Assembly (NCBI GenBank): GCA_029532625.1
Contig: JARFXM010000003.1
Span: 992,001-1,056,000, forward strand
Origin: Lomentospora prolificans
Taxonomy: Eukaryota; Ascomycota; Sordariomycetes; Microascales; Microascaceae
DNA length: 64,000 bases
Direction of reading: 5' to 3'
Position 1 is the stretch's first letter; each line of letters begins with the position of its first letter. The position numbers and the translations under genes were made by a program. The notes below the pieces were generated by a model. The model had not been told where the DNA came from. It ran no database searches and saw only the letters and a program-made list of their open reading frames with translations. Below are positions 1 to 13,243 of this stretch, piece by piece.

Positions 1-514
1 GAAAGGGAGATATAAATTTCATTCTACAATACAGTTAGCTATAGTCTGTTACTTTCGAGTCGAGGGAAGCGTAGCGCACTGGCAGAAAATCTACTCTCTT
101 CTTTGCTGTATTCCTGATCTCCCTCTCGTTTGAGAACCATACAAAATCCGCGGCCATTTGACCACGGTCATCGACCATGAAGTGTCGGATAATGGCAACC
201 CAAGGTGGGCCGGATGCTTCAGCACGCAATAAGACGCAATCGCCACGATAGACCTCTTCTGTCCCTAGACGCGCACCCACGATATGCTGAGAGGAAGCCG
301 GGCTGGCGAACGGGGAGACTGGTCCGTGAGGTTCAGGGTTATCATTACAGGCAACATCATCTGTGTAGATCCATTCCCAGTCTAGGGAGCAGTGAGAAGA
401 CCTATCACTCATTCCCAAAATTCTTGCGCCCGAGATAATCGTGAGCGTTGCCAGCCTGTGGTAGGATGAGTAGCGGCACTGTCCCGAGGTAGGTGGGAAC
501 GAATGAAAAGAATA
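1..514 (-). CDS. ORC1: ORC1-like origin recognition complex subunit 1, N-terminal BAH region, partial
   Basis: Orc1 is the AAA+ subunit of the origin recognition complex and carries an N-terminal BAH domain that contacts nucleosomes. The exon at 80-412 reads DWEWIYTDD, then IVGARLGTEEVYRGD, PWVAIIRHFMVDD and FVWFSNEREIRNTAKK, the order typical of the Orc1 BAH domain. I infer an intron at 24-79 (56 nt): donor GTGCGC, branch GCTAAC, acceptor TTGTAG. Splicing turns the frame end into FLP-NEIYIS, the usual Orc1 continuation, and avoids a stop inside the intron. The exon at 1-23 then runs off the window, so the AAA+ part is not visible. The start is unresolved. The first ATG is at 410-412, only ten residues before the BAH core; the frame stays open upstream to a stop at 515-517 without another ATG. 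AT-rich repeats begin just beyond, so a 5' exon may be lost or lie across an unseen intron. Confidence 0.8.
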
Positions 515-529
515 TTAAAGCAACTCCGA

Positions 530-860
530 GGTAGCAAGTATAAAGCTAAATATAACAATATATAACATATAGTATTATTACTTCTATTGGAAAAAAACGT
601 TTATTCAAGATACTATAAAAACCCTATATAGTAGCTTTTATTGGTTATAATTATAGGGGTAAATAAAGGTATTTTACTATTAATAAAATGGTTATTGATT
701 ATATAGTTAACAATTTGTATATTATAGTTTCAGAGAAATTTGAATTATATTAGATTATAATTTTATTTTTAACTATTGAAAATGAATCATGTTATAAATT
801 ATTAACTATAATTAATCAAATTATTTATTATATATTATTTATCATTATTTAAACTATAAG
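530..860. other. AT-rich edge sequence, nothing recognised
   Basis: This is the left border of the block, downstream of no gene and immediately 5' of the ORC1-like exon. It is almost pure A/T with TTATTA-type runs. I see no reading frame, no LTR match to the families traced elsewhere and no clear promoter element for the adjacent gene. Confidence 0.5.
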
Positions 861-1200
861 TGTTACGACCATATTCTAAATATCGCTATAATAGCCAGCT
901 AGAGGACACTGTAGGCAACTGCTATAGCTTCCCATAGCAGCGGGCGCTATCTGTAACAGGCTAGCCAACTAGTGTCACAAGTGGCCCAAGAAGGGACTAG
1001 GAGGCAGTTAGAAAGGGTAGAAAATGGTAAAGCTTAGGAACAGAGAGAGCTAATTGTTAAGTAGATAAAAGATATTCGATAAAAGAATATCAGTTCTCCA
1101 TAAGTTAAATATAATCCTATAGAGAGGTTGGTGTTGGTGTGACCTTGATCACTCGGGTAACTTATGCTATATTGGGATTCTTAACTATTACCCTGGGTGA
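861..1200. other. Near-normal-composition patch, possible short LTR
   Basis: This stretch keeps CA, TG and CG dinucleotides, unlike its surroundings. It opens TGTTACGACC and has CTGTAACA at 951-958, giving LTR-like inverted ends over 98 bp, but no matching target duplication flanks that pair. An alternative end at CTCCA (1096-1100) would give a 240-bp unit flanked by TAAG on both sides, which is weak evidence. I found no second copy by eye. Confidence 0.3.
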
Positions 1201-1625
1201 TATTATTGATCTTATTCTTATTCTTATTATTATCCTTCAAGTAAAATACAATCTGAAATAGGGGAGGAAGCCCTATATTTATAGTAGTATTCTTCTATTC
1301 TAGAAGGATCTATATCTAGTGCTACCCTAAAGTTATAGTTACTACCTACTACCTTATAGTAGGTTAAGAGTAATTATATTAGTAAGACTACTAGTAAACT
1401 TAAGTAATTAAAGTAGGATAAGTATTATATTACCTAAAAGAATTATAATAACCTCTACCTTAAGAAAAATAAAAGGGAGTCTAAGAAAAAAGCCTTTTTA
1501 TAAGAATATTTTCATAGTTATTATAATATTAATAGTAATATTGACATAAAGATAATGAGTACTATTTATATTTATATAACAGAAGCTAACTAGAGGTTAT
1601 ACCTAGATTTATAACTAAAGTAGTA
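1201..1625. other. AT-rich relic, nothing recognised
   Basis: This is purine- and TA-rich sequence between the patch at 861-1200 and a reversed LTR2 remnant. No LTR match and no interpretable frame were found. Confidence 0.4.
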
Positions 1626-1926
1626 TATAATCAGATTCTTCTAATAAGAGTCTAGCTATACCTAGCTAGATTAAGACTAAGAACTAACTCCTACTAATCA
1701 CTAAATACTTTATAACCATAATAAGAATTAAAAGAGCCTACTAAGGATACTCTAAAATAAGAATAATAAATTAATAAGTTTTAAAACCCGATCTGTTAGA
1801 TCACTACTAGCTAAGATTTTATACTTTAAACTTTTAAATTAGAAATAATTCTAAGATAATATAGAAAAGATAGCTTAGATTCTACTTAAGCAAAATCTAA
1901 TATAAAAATATAAAAAGAAGTTAATT
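1626..1926 (-). repeat. LTR2 remnant (reversed), truncated
   Basis: It matches about two thirds of the reversed LTR2 consensus, beginning TATAATCAGATTC and running through AACTAACTCCTACTAAT and the TCTACTTAAG region. It stops where LTR1 sequence begins at 1,927, so it lacks about 150 bp. Confidence 0.6.
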
Positions 1927-2104
1927 TATTACAGCTATGCCATATTACTTACTAACGGCCAAGCTACCAGCAAGTAAGTCAGAAAAGGGGCTATAATACT
2001 ATTCATAGAATCATTATAGTCACTATTTTCACTTAAGTTCACCCTATATAGTCTATTAGTATATAGGTAGGTGGTCTCTTATAATAGTAAAATAGTCTTT
2101 TTTT
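1927..2104 (+). repeat. LTR1, 5' part, split by an LTR2 retrotransposon
   Basis: It begins TATTACAGCTATGCC (TG mutated to TA) and follows the LTR1 sequence to AAAATAGTCTT. The missing 3' part of the same LTR resumes at 6,822. Together the two parts make about 302 bp, close to the 305-bp short LTR1 subfamily. Confidence 0.75.
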
Positions 2105-5100
2105 TATAAGGGATGTAATATAGTTATACTTAAGTAAGAGGGTCCAAGATATTATAGAGTTAGATAAGAGAGTATTTACTATTAATTTATAGAATTATAA
2201 TATAAAGATTTTAACTTAAAAAGCCCCTTTTTCTTCTAAGCTCTTTAACTTACTTCCTTTTACATTTCTATCTTTATTTTTATTTAAGTAGAATATAAAC
2301 TAGCTTTAAACTACCTCTAAGTAATCTCTAAACTACCTTAGAATAATCTTTAATTTAAAACCCTAAAATACTAAATCTTAAATAAGTTAAAAGATAATAT
2401 CTTAGGACTTATTAATTTATTATTTATTTTAAAGTATTTTTACTAAAACTTTCTTAATTTCTATTATAGCTTTAAAGTATTTAGAAATATAAAAAGTTAG
2501 TTCTTAACTCTAACTAAATTAAGTATAATTTAGCTTTTAATAAAAGAATCTTTTTATTATAAACTTTTAAGAATTTATAATTAGTTTTTAATCTAGGATT
2601 CTTTATATAATACCTTTCCTTATAAAGAAATGTAATAATAATAAGAAATAAGATAATCTTTAAATTTTTTATTTAGGGTTGGTATTAAGTAGGATTTATA
2701 TTCTAATTTTTATTAAAGTATTATAGGATGTATTTATCTTTAATTTTAGACTTTAAGAGTTCTCTTTTTATTCTCTAAGTATTTAAGGTTTAATTTTTTT
2801 TTATAATTCTAGATTTTTAAGTATTTTCCTTTTTTATTATAATCTTATAGTAAATATAGTCATTATCAATAATACTTATTATATTATTTAAGGATTCTTA
2901 ATTCTTTATAAAAAAAACTCTTATTCTCAAAAGAATCCTTAAAAAACTTATTATATTTTTTTAACTTTTATGTCTAGATTCTTCCTTTTTTCCTTTTTAA
3001 ATTATTAACTTTATAATAATCTTTATTTTTATTTACAAACTTTTTAACTTTATCTCTAAGTTTAATATTATAATAGCTTATATACTAGACAATATAGCCT
3101 GTTAAGCTTTTATTTATAATGAAAGTTTAATTAATATTACATTTAATAGTAAATGAAGTTAACTAATTAAGTTTAATCTTGAATTAAAATTTGAATATAT
3201 TTTATTAATTTACTTAAACTTATTCTATTTTTATATTAATACGTCTAAGAAGTTTTTAAATAGTTTATATTTAATATTAAAAGTTTATATTATTTTATAA
3301 TTTATTTAGTCCTTATTCTACTTAAAAATAATTAAATTAAATTTTATTAAATTTCTTTTCCTTTTTAAACCTTATGTTAATAATAGATTTACTATTTAGT
3401 AGAAACTATTAGTAATATTATAATTAATATATTAATTAAATTTTAATATTTATCAAACTTTTCTTATAAAATCTTGAAAACTATTTTTATATATATTAGT
3501 AAAAGTAAATCTAATAAAATCCTTATTTATAAAAAATAAAGTCTTTTATATTTTTTAAAATATAATTACTATTTTGTAAAATTATAAATAGTATTATCTT
3601 TTTATAACTATTTTATAATATATATTTAAACCTTAAATTTCTTATAATTAATAATATTATAATTATTTAATATATTTAAATTAGATTTAATTATTAATTT
3701 AATTTAATTTAGTTTATTTAGATTTAATTAACTATAAATCGTGAAGAACTATTTATTTATTAACTATAGATAGTAAGAATTATTTATTTATTAAAAAGGT
3801 GAATTATAAACTTTAATAGATTTTAAAAAGGTAAAATTATTTAATTTTAATTTTGAAGATTTATAATATTTGTTACTTTTTATTTAAAATATTATTTTAT
3901 TAAAACTTTAATAAAGTAAATAAATAAAAAGTTTTTTTGTAAAAGTTTTTATAAAATATATAAATGATTATAATATATAAAAAAGTAATTTAACCCTTTT
4001 TTAAGTTATTTTTATAATTAAAATTTATTTTAGAATATCTTTACTTTATAATACTTTATTAACTAATTAAATTCTTAGTAAATCCTCTAGGTTTTTAATT
4101 AAAAAGTAGAATTAAAATTAAAAGATACTATAAGTAATTTATTAGTTAATATTCTAATTAAAACTCTTAGTTTCTAATATTATTATCTTAAAAGGTTTTT
4201 TAGTAATTTTACTTTTTCTCTTTATTATTTTCTAGTAGTATATTATAATAATTTATTATATATTATCTAAGTTCTCTAATAGTTTCTGATTATTCTATTT
4301 AATTAAAAATCTTATTTACTTATTAAATTAAAATAAATTTTATCTTTTTTTCCAATTTTTAATAATTTCTTTAATTTTTTGATTTTTAGATTCATTTTTA
4401 AATCTAAAAAATATTAAAAATACGCTTTTTGATTTTTTAGGAATTATAGAAGATTTATTAAGAGTATGAAATATAATAATTAATACTTTATGAAAGAACT
4501 AACCTAATAAGTATTTTATTTTATATATTTAAAAAATCTTAATATAAATATGAATTAATATTGGTTTTTTTTACTACTTTTAAAAAAGGTTTAAATAGAT
4601 AACATAATTATTTATCTTATTTTATATTTATTATAATATCTATTTTATATTTTAATTATAATTATTTAATATTTTATTATCTATTTTTTTATTTTATAAC
4701 ATTGATTTAATTATTCTTAAATTCTTTAATTTAGAATTAGTTTAAATAAATTATTAAGTTAATAGATTAAGAATAATAATTATATAGAAATTAAAATAAT
4801 ACTATTAAAGTAATATTTTAATGATTTAAATTAGTAAATTATTATAAAAAGTTTTTATTTATTTTAAGATTAATTTCATTAAATAATTCCATTAATATAT
4901 GTATTTTAGAAATAAATTATTAATCTTTAATTTATTCTTTTTATTTATTTATATATTTAAAAATATTATGTAATAACAAAAATCAACATTAGATCTTCTA
5001 GTTTTATAAAGTTTTATTTATAATTAACTAATAAATAACTTTTTTAATTATTTATAGTATTAATAAGTATTTTAAAATAATATTCAGGTTTTTTATAGAG

Positions 5101-6816
5101 GATTTAAACTAAGTTAAATACTTAAAGGTTCTTAATTATTAGAATAAATCTTATAATTTAATAAAATAATATATTCTATAAAAATAATATTTACTTTTTT
5201 TAATTTTAAATTTAACTTTTAGAAAACTTTATAATAAAGTTAAAAATACTTTTTTGAAAAAGATATTTAAATAAAAGTAAAAGGATTAATTTCTTATAAG
5301 AGTTATATTAAGGTTTTTATACTTTTTAATATCATATTATATATCAATTTTAATATAATTATAAATATTTACTTTTAGGTTTTTCTAATAAAAGATATAT
5401 TTTAGTAATTCTACTATATAATTTCTTTTTAAATAATTTACTTTTAGGTTATAATCATTTTCTGAATAAATTTTACTTTAAGAATTTTTTTTAATTAAGT
5501 ATAATAATCTTTTCTTTATAAAATAGTAATCTTTATTTCTTATAATATAAAATTCTCTATTTAAATATTCTTAGAATATATTACTTAATTTTTTGATGAT
5601 ATAGATTTACTTTATATAATATTTTTACTTTATTTAATATTTATACTTTATTAGTAAATGTATTACTTTAATTTAATTTTAAAGTTTCTTTAGTTTAATC
5701 TAGGAAAAAAAACTTTTATATTATTTTACTATCTAGTTTATTTCTTAGAGCTTCTCTTAATCTAGCTTAAAAAACTAAATTATTCTCTTTTTCTAATTTA
5801 TTAATAGTATATTTTTTCTATCTTAACTTAGAAAAGGTCTTTTATAATTTCTACTTCTAGATTTTAGGAAATTAGTAATTTTATTCAATAAAAATAAAAG
5901 AGTTATTAGTGATTAGAATATATTCTAGGTTTTTAATATATTATTACTAAAATATTTAGAGATTATTTTTTTTATATATTTAGGGTTTACAGGATTTTAA
6001 GTTATTTAGGAGTACATTTTAATATAATTAACTTTCTATTAGGAAAATTTTATATTAGTAATTTCTATTTATATAACCTTTTTAGTAAATTTCCTTAATA
6101 TAATAATACTTTATAGTTATAGATTTTTATTATTAGTTTAGTATTATTAAATTAAATATATTTTATATAAACTTCTATAAGTAAGGTAATTATATTTCTA
6201 ATAATTTTTTCTAATAGTTATAATAAGAAAATATTTAAAAAGATTATAAGGTCTAGTAGAGAAATACTATAAGTATTAATACTTTTTTTATATTTAAATT
6301 TGAAGTAAAATCTTTATTTAAGTTTAATAATAGTATTTTATCTAAATATGAAGTTAAATAATTATAAAGGATATAATATAGTTATATTTAAGTAAAAGGC
6401 TTATATACATTATAAAATTAGATTAGAAAGTATTTACTATTAGTTTATAGAATTATAATATAAAGATCTTAGTTTAAAAGCCCTTTTATCTTTTAAACCT
6501 CTTTAATTAACTTCTTTTTATATTTTTATCATAGCTTTTATTTAAGTAGGATATAAATTAGCTTTTAGTTACCTCTAGGTGGTCTCTAGACTATCTTAGA
6601 ATAATCCCTAATCTAAAAGTCTAAAGTACTAGAACTTAAATAGTTTAAAAGATATATCTTAAGACTTATTAATTTATTATTTACTTTAGAGTATCCTTAG
6701 TAAAACTCTCTTAACTCCTATTATAGTTCTAAAGTATTTAGGGATTAAAGGGAGTTAGTTTTTAATTCTAGCTAGACTAAATATGACTTGGCCTTTAATA
6801 AAAGAATTTGTTTATA
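2105..6816 (+). mobile_element. LTR2 retrotransposon relic, copy 1 (4.7 kb)
   Basis: LTR2 copies bound the element at about 2,105-2,560 and 6,363-6,816 in the same orientation. It lies inside an LTR1. The flank after the element is TTCTT (6,817-6,821) and the flank before it is TTTTT (2,100-2,104), consistent with a 5-bp target duplication altered by C-to-T change. The interior aligns by eye with the interior of the second copy (42,259-48,270), for example the segments at 2,580-2,780 and 42,720-42,960, but is shorter by over 1 kb. Mutation is too heavy for me to recognise proteins. Confidence 0.7.
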
Positions 6817-6945
6817 TTCTTTCTATCTAGATTATAGTTCCTTAGTTCTTTATATATTCCTTGCCTTTAGCCTCTAGTATTGCTTGGTTACTACTGATAT
6901 TTTGCTAGGGTGTGCCTATGCTTATTTATATGGTATAGTGTAATA
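6817..6945 (+). repeat. LTR1, 3' part
   Basis: This is the continuation of the LTR1 interrupted at 2,104. It begins TTCTTTCTATCTAG and ends in TATGGTATAGTGTAATA, the terminus of the short LTR1 subfamily with CA mutated to TA. The first five bases are the target duplication. Confidence 0.75.
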
Positions 6946-7357
6946 ATTATACTTCTAGAAAGAGCTAGAGGTTATTAGGATTCTTATTCTATATAAGTTA
7001 TGCTAGGACCTTCTATTTTACTTTAAAGGTTATGCTCTTATAAGCCTTTGTCTTTATAACTTATAGAATTTTATCTCTTAGAGTCTCTAGATATAAAGTA
7101 GTTATATAAACAGGTAAAAGGGTACTCTGAAAAGATTAGTAAACCTAAGTAATTCTAGATTAGTAGAGATTATATTTAAGATTATTTACTAGTCTTTAGG
7201 TTTATAAATAGAGGGTATTTAAGAGGTTCCTGCTATTAACTTATTAGAGTTATAATAAGTCTACTATTAAGACTTTATTTAATCTATTATTCTTTTCTAT
7301 CTTTCTACTTTTTTTTATTATTCTTTATGGATTATAAGATAATTATATAATATACTA
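6946..7357. other. AT-rich relic, nothing recognised
   Basis: This moderately mutated sequence lies between an LTR1 end and the first LTR3 copy. It has no frame I can interpret and no second copy that I noticed. Confidence 0.4.
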
Positions 7358-7676
7358 TGGCATTACTAGAGACAGCTTAAATAATAGTTTATATTATATT
7401 AATTTTAAATAATAAAAGGGTAAGATCTAAATAAATATATTATATAGACTTTATAAGATTTTTATAGAAAGGGCTATACCTATATTAATAGTTCTACTCC
7501 TAGAGGTCTAGGAATTACTAAAAAGTTAGTTATATCTACTCCTAAGGGTCTAGTACTATTTAAGAGTAGGTTATAGTAGTATACTAGTTAGAGTACTATA
7601 CCTCCCTAACCTATTTAATTGTAGATACTTAGGTCTAGCTTCTAGCTAGACCTCCTTTCAGGTTAAAACCCTTATA
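7358..7676 (+). repeat. LTR3, left copy (319 bp)
   Basis: It is a direct repeat of 13,244-13,562 with exactly equal length. It starts TGGCATTACTAGAGACAGC and ends AAAACCCTTATA (CA to TA). The shared core includes the stretch from AAGAGTAGGTTATAG through TACCTCCCTAA. It is probably the 5' LTR of an element reaching to 13,562, but I found no matching target duplication. Confidence 0.6.
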
Positions 7677-7824
7677 ATAAATATCTAATAGGGAGTATTT
7701 AACCCTATATAACTAAATACTATATTAGAGGGACCCTATACCTAAGTTAATAACTATAAGCTATATGAAAGAAGAAGAATATTAAGATGAAATTTGTTAT
7801 AGTGTTGCTATACTACTTCCTTAC

Positions 7825-8342
7825 TATTATACTATACTATATAAGCAAGTATAGGTACACCCTGGTAGAACTTTAGTAGTAAGTAAATAATACTAGAGGT
7901 TAAAAGTAAGGAATATATAAAAAAGCTAAGAAGTAATTCTTTTTAATCATTGAATACTTTAAAATTATAGTAGAAGTTAGGAGAGTTCTACTAATAATAC
8001 TCTAATAAAAGAATAATTAATAAATTAGTAAAATCTTAAGATTTTACTTTTTAGACTATTACTAGTAGAGATTCTATACTTTAGACTTTAGAATTAATAA
8101 TAATTTTAAGATAGTCTAGAGATAGCTTAGAAGTAGTTGAGAGCTAACTTAGATTCTATTTAAACAAAAGCTAAAATAGGAATATAAAAGGAAGTTAGTT
8201 AAAGAGCTCTAAGGATAAAAAAGGGGGTTTAAGTTAAAATCTTAATTTATAATTCTATAAACTTATAGTAAATACTATTTAATCTAATTCTATAATACTT
8301 ATAACCTTCTTACTTAAGTATAAGTATATTATATCTATTATA
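7825..8342 (-). repeat. Reversed LTR1 fragment joined to reversed LTR2 fragment
   Basis: Positions 7,825-7,924 match the reversed 3' end of the short LTR1 subfamily (TATTATACTATAC, then AAGCAAGTATAGG). From about 7,925 the sequence switches to reversed LTR2, missing its first ~40 bp, and ends CTATTATA at 8,342. The junction shows rearrangement or nested insertion followed by deletion. Confidence 0.6.
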
Positions 8343-10700
8343 TTTAGTTAGTATTCTTAGGTTTTTATTTCCTTTTTTCTTCCTACTATTCCTTTTTACT
8401 TCCTATTTATAGTTAATATACCTTTTCCTTTATACTCTCCTTCTTTTCCTTACTAGTAACCTATTAACTAGTTAACTATCCTATATAACTCCTTAATTTC
8501 TTCTCCCTACTTTTATATCTTTTACTAAAAGGTAATTACTTTTATTACTAATTATTTAATCTAGAGTAATTATAAGCTTACTTAATCCCTAGTTTTATTT
8601 AATAGTATACTATTATTAATAATATTAGTTAGTAATCTTAGTACTAAGGTTACTCTAGCTACTCTATAAAGGTATTAGTATAAAGGGATATTATTATTAT
8701 CCCTTATAATATCTTATCTATTAAGTTATTACTATTACCCTTATTATCCTTAGTTATTATATTATTACTTACCTTTAAGCTTATTATACTTACCTTATAT
8801 ATATCTATCTCTTCCTTATTTTATAAAAGAGTTTATACTTATCCTTTTTTATTATAGAAGAAGTTACTAATAGTAATAGAGTTCTTTTTATTAGTATCTA
8901 AAGGACTAGGTTATTATCTTATTCTACTAGGTAGTTAATAAGATCCTATACTTTAAACTTTTTTAATACTTTTATTATTATTTTTAGCATTTTATTATTA
9001 GTATTATATACTTATAAGCTAGATATTAATAAATAAGTAAATAGCTTATAAATAATATCTAATTTTTTTTATCTAGTATACTCTTTAATATAGTCTCTTA
9101 GCTATTATACTATAAGGTACCTTACCTAGCTATAATATTCTATTTTTATAGAATTCTTTTACTATTACTATTACTTCTTTTACTTATTACTTTCTATGAA
9201 TTACTTGCTAATTTGTTCTAAAACTATATCTTAGTAAATAATTCCTACTTTTCCTTAGTAATCTTTATTATTATATTTAATACTATAACTTATAATTTAT
9301 AATATAGTTATCTTTTTCCTTTTAGGATTTAGTTATAATAATAAGATTAATAATTATACTTTAAATTCTATTATAGATAGTAAAAGTATATTACTAGAGA
9401 TTACTATTTAATAGTTATTTAGCTACTTACTAGGGTATTATTATTAAAAATAGTATTAGGAGAATCATTATAATATCTAATAAAGGTTTATAAGAGAGAG
9501 ATAACTAGTACTTTTAGTTATTTAATTATTTAATACTAGCTTAGTAGTAATTATATCCTTTTTGGGTTATTAATTTATTATTATGTTTATTTTCCTTTTT
9601 TTTTTAGACCTTATAATCTTTTATTCCTTTCTTTCTATTATTTAATAGTAATTATAACCTTTTAGTTAATCCACTATTATATTTTATTACTATTAGTAGA
9701 ATTCTATTACTCATACTTTTTTTTTTTATTTACTTATAGATTATTCTAATATCTTTTATATTATTATTTACTATATCCCTTTCTATAGTATTTAGTTTAG
9801 CTAATATTTTATTTATTAGTTCTTACTAGTATTTAAGGATTATTTCTTTTTTCAAACTTCTTATTTCTAGTATTTATTAACTTAATATCTTTTTTATAAG
9901 TATTTACCTCTACTTCTTCTATTAGCACTTACTAGCTCTTCTCTTTTTTATAGTTTATATAAAGTATTTAATAGTATAAATATTAGAGATTAAATAAATA
10001 AAATACGAACTTATAAAGAATATCTATTCTAAATCTTTTTTATATTAACTATTATTTTAATTATTTATCTTTTCTTATTTTTACTATTAGAAAATAAGAT
10101 AATCATAGAATATTAATAATGAATTAAGTTAATTAAATCCTTTTAGTTAAATACTACTAAGAGAAGGTATAGTAAGTAAGGATATTTTATGAATAATGAA
10201 TAGATATACTTTTATAATATAGCCCTTTTCCACTATACTTAAAGTAGAAGCTTATAAAAATACAAAGAAAGCTTACTAAATAGTAATTAGTCTCTATAAG
10301 TTATTATAAAAGAAAGTATTAATATAGTAAAATAAGAGTATTTCTTTATAAAAAAGGTAGTAATTATAGTGAAGAATAATGAATAATTAAATATCTTATA
10401 CTAATAATTCAGTATGAAAAGTATAAAGTTAAAGAATAACTATTAAGGAATATATATACTATTATAAATATAAAAAAGTAAAAACTAGTATATAACTTTA
10501 TTATCTAGTATTTTTAATATAAATGATATAAAGTAATAATAATATCTATAATTATCTAATTACTATATGAAACTAATTAAACCTTATCTTAAAAATAGTA
10601 GTAGTAAAGCTAATAGAAAGAAATAATTTAGATAATTAGATAATAAAAATAAAATAGAAGATAGAATTGTTAAAGTAATCCTTTATTACTATTTAGCTAA
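8343..10700. other. AT-rich relic with a strand switch in purine content
   Basis: From 8,343 to about 10,000 the plus strand is pyrimidine-rich, and beyond about 10,200 it is purine-rich. That fits coding relics on opposite strands or two joined elements. I recognise no protein motif here. Confidence 0.35.
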
Positions 10701-13243
10701 TAATAGAAGAGTCTACTTAAATAGTAAATATAATATTAGTAGATAAAGTAGGGAGTAAGAATAAGTTAGTAATTATAAACTAGGTATAGCTAAATTAATA
10801 GTAAAAATAAAGTAAGTTATATTAGGGATATAGTGATTAGGAATATAAAAAATGGTTTATAAAGGATAAGTACCAGTAAGAGAGCTATAAAAAGGGTTAA
10901 AATGAAGAAAGAACTGTTTACTTATTAAAAAGAGTTTTTTAATTAGTATACTTCATTCTACTTAATACTTAATTATAATAATAATCAAAGATGTTATAGT
11001 AAATAAAGTAAAAAGATAAGGAATATTCTTAATAGTTTAGAATATATTAAAAAAGAAATAATGAGTAAAAGAGAAGTTATTCTATTAAGAAAAATATATA
11101 AAGATAATCTTAAAATTAGTAAAAAAGAAAGGAAGCTAAAATAAGCTAGATATATACTTATAATAATAAGTAAAGAAGAAACTAATATTAATAATACTTT
11201 TAAGTTAGAAAAAGATAATATATTATAAAAAGTAAGCTAGCTAGTAATAGTAATAGGAGTAAAAGTAGAAATAATAGGAGTAATCTACTACTTCTAGCTA
11301 GTATATAAGAAAGAAAAAAAGTAAAGTGAATAAATACCTTACATATAAAAAGACCTTCTCGTCTGAAAAAGGCCTTATATTATTACTATTGAGTAAAAAG
11401 ATATAAATAGTAAAAAATAAATAAGAGGTACAATATAAAAGGAGATTATAATAGATTATATTTAAGAAATTAAATAATACGTATTTATAACATTTTAATT
11501 TTCAAAATAAGTAATTAATTTGATAATATTACTAACTTTTATAATAGAAGATTAGTAAATAATATAAATACGAATTAAATGTAAATAATGAATTAAAAGT
11601 AAAAGTTTATTTAATATAAAAGTAAAAATTTATCCTAATTAGTAAAAACAGTTTATAAAGAACTTACTAAATATAGTATCTACTCTTAAAAGTAAATTAA
11701 TTATAATAGTAAGTATAAAAACTAATTTTAATATTATAAAAACCTAGTTTTAGTTTCTATATCCTAAGAATAATATGAGAAAAAAAGTTAATAGTGATAT
11801 AACTATAATAATAAATATTAATAATAACTTCTTAACATAAAGAAAAATAATAATTAATTTATAAAAAAGAATTATTAAATTTAAATATATTAAGGAATAG
11901 AAGTAAATTTAATGATTTTTAAAAAAAGAAAAGAAAGGCTAAAAGGAAAGTAATAATAGTCTATACTATAAAGGTCCTCCTTAGATTTAAAATAACAATT
12001 CCTTTCTAGTCTATTCCTTTTTCAAGTAATAAAAGTAGGAAAAATTAGATAATAGAAGGAGAAAAAGATAGTAAATAAGGGTAAACCTATTATTTCTAGT
12101 TAATATATAATAATATCTATAATATTAAGATATTATAATCTATTTCTAAGATAGTAATACCTTATAACCTAACTGTATTATAAATATTGATAAAGTATAA
12201 TAGAGAATTAGGAAAGATAATAAAAATTAATTTCAGAAAAGTATTTATAATATGAATAAAAATGATAAAAAACTATATGATTCCATTAAAAAGAGATTAC
12301 CTACTAATAGTTATAAATAAAAAAAAAAGAGAGTAATAAAAGTATAGAAAGAAAAATAGTAAACTTAAAATGTATTCTTAATACTAATTATTAAATCCTT
12401 AATTATAATATATATTTAAAAAAAGATTTATAATGAAAGCTAGAAAAGGGATTTTAATAATGAATACTAATTAATAGTTTATAAATAAGAATAATTATAC
12501 ATAAAAAATACGATATTTATAAGGGTTAAGGGATTATATATATATTTAAAAAATAAAATAAGGATTACTGATAATTAGTAAAACTAAAAATATAATATAT
12601 ATTAATACCTATTAGTAATAAAAGCTTATCTTTAGATAAGATTTATATGTAACCTCTTCTACTAAATAGAGAAATAGAATAGATAAAATAATTAGTACTA
12701 ATTACTTAGTATTTATTATACATTAATCTATGAATACAAGAAATATACTAAAAAGTAGTAATTAGCTTATAACTATTATATAGGTAGGTAATACTAGCTA
12801 TCTACTTACTACTAACTTAAAAAGATATTATATAAATATTATATAAAAAATAGTAAGTATTTACTAGCTTAAATATTAAAAAGTTCTTCTATTAACTCTT
12901 TATTTATAAATACTAAGATTATATAATAATAATTAGTCCTAGAGGATTAGAATAGTTAAATATAGTATTTATAACTTTTATAAATTTATTAGTATTTACC
13001 TGATAATATATAAATTACTTATTCTTACTCTTTGAGTATTATTATTTTCTATATTTTAAATTAATATTATTATAATTTTCAATAATATAAAAACAAAGTG
13101 TTTATCTTATATAGAAATCTTAATATAAATAATAAATAATAAATACTTATATATTTTAACTAGTGAACTATTTATAAATATTCCCAATATTATTTTCTTT
13201 AATTATATACTTAATTATTCTAATAAATAGAAAACTAGTATCA
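10700..13243. repeat. Dispersed repeat unit, inverted copy at 48.8-54.4 kb
   Basis: Its reverse complement aligns by eye with 48,798-54,400 at several points: 11,341-11,400 with 53,500-53,570, 12,290-12,400 with 52,080-52,200, and 12,650-12,950 with 51,704-51,830 plus 49,620-49,826. This copy lacks the Tc1/mariner element and the LTR1 that interrupt the other, so it serves as an empty-site reference. No product recognised. Confidence 0.6.

Noticed and set aside
205..438. Plus-strand frame opposite the ORC1 exon
   Set aside because: It is a shadow of the minus-strand BAH-coding exon, which has clear family motifs and a confirming splice.
8343..10700. CRISPR-like or regularly spaced repeats
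   Set aside because: The organism is eukaryotic, and the repeats are low-complexity TA-rich sequence without regular spacing.
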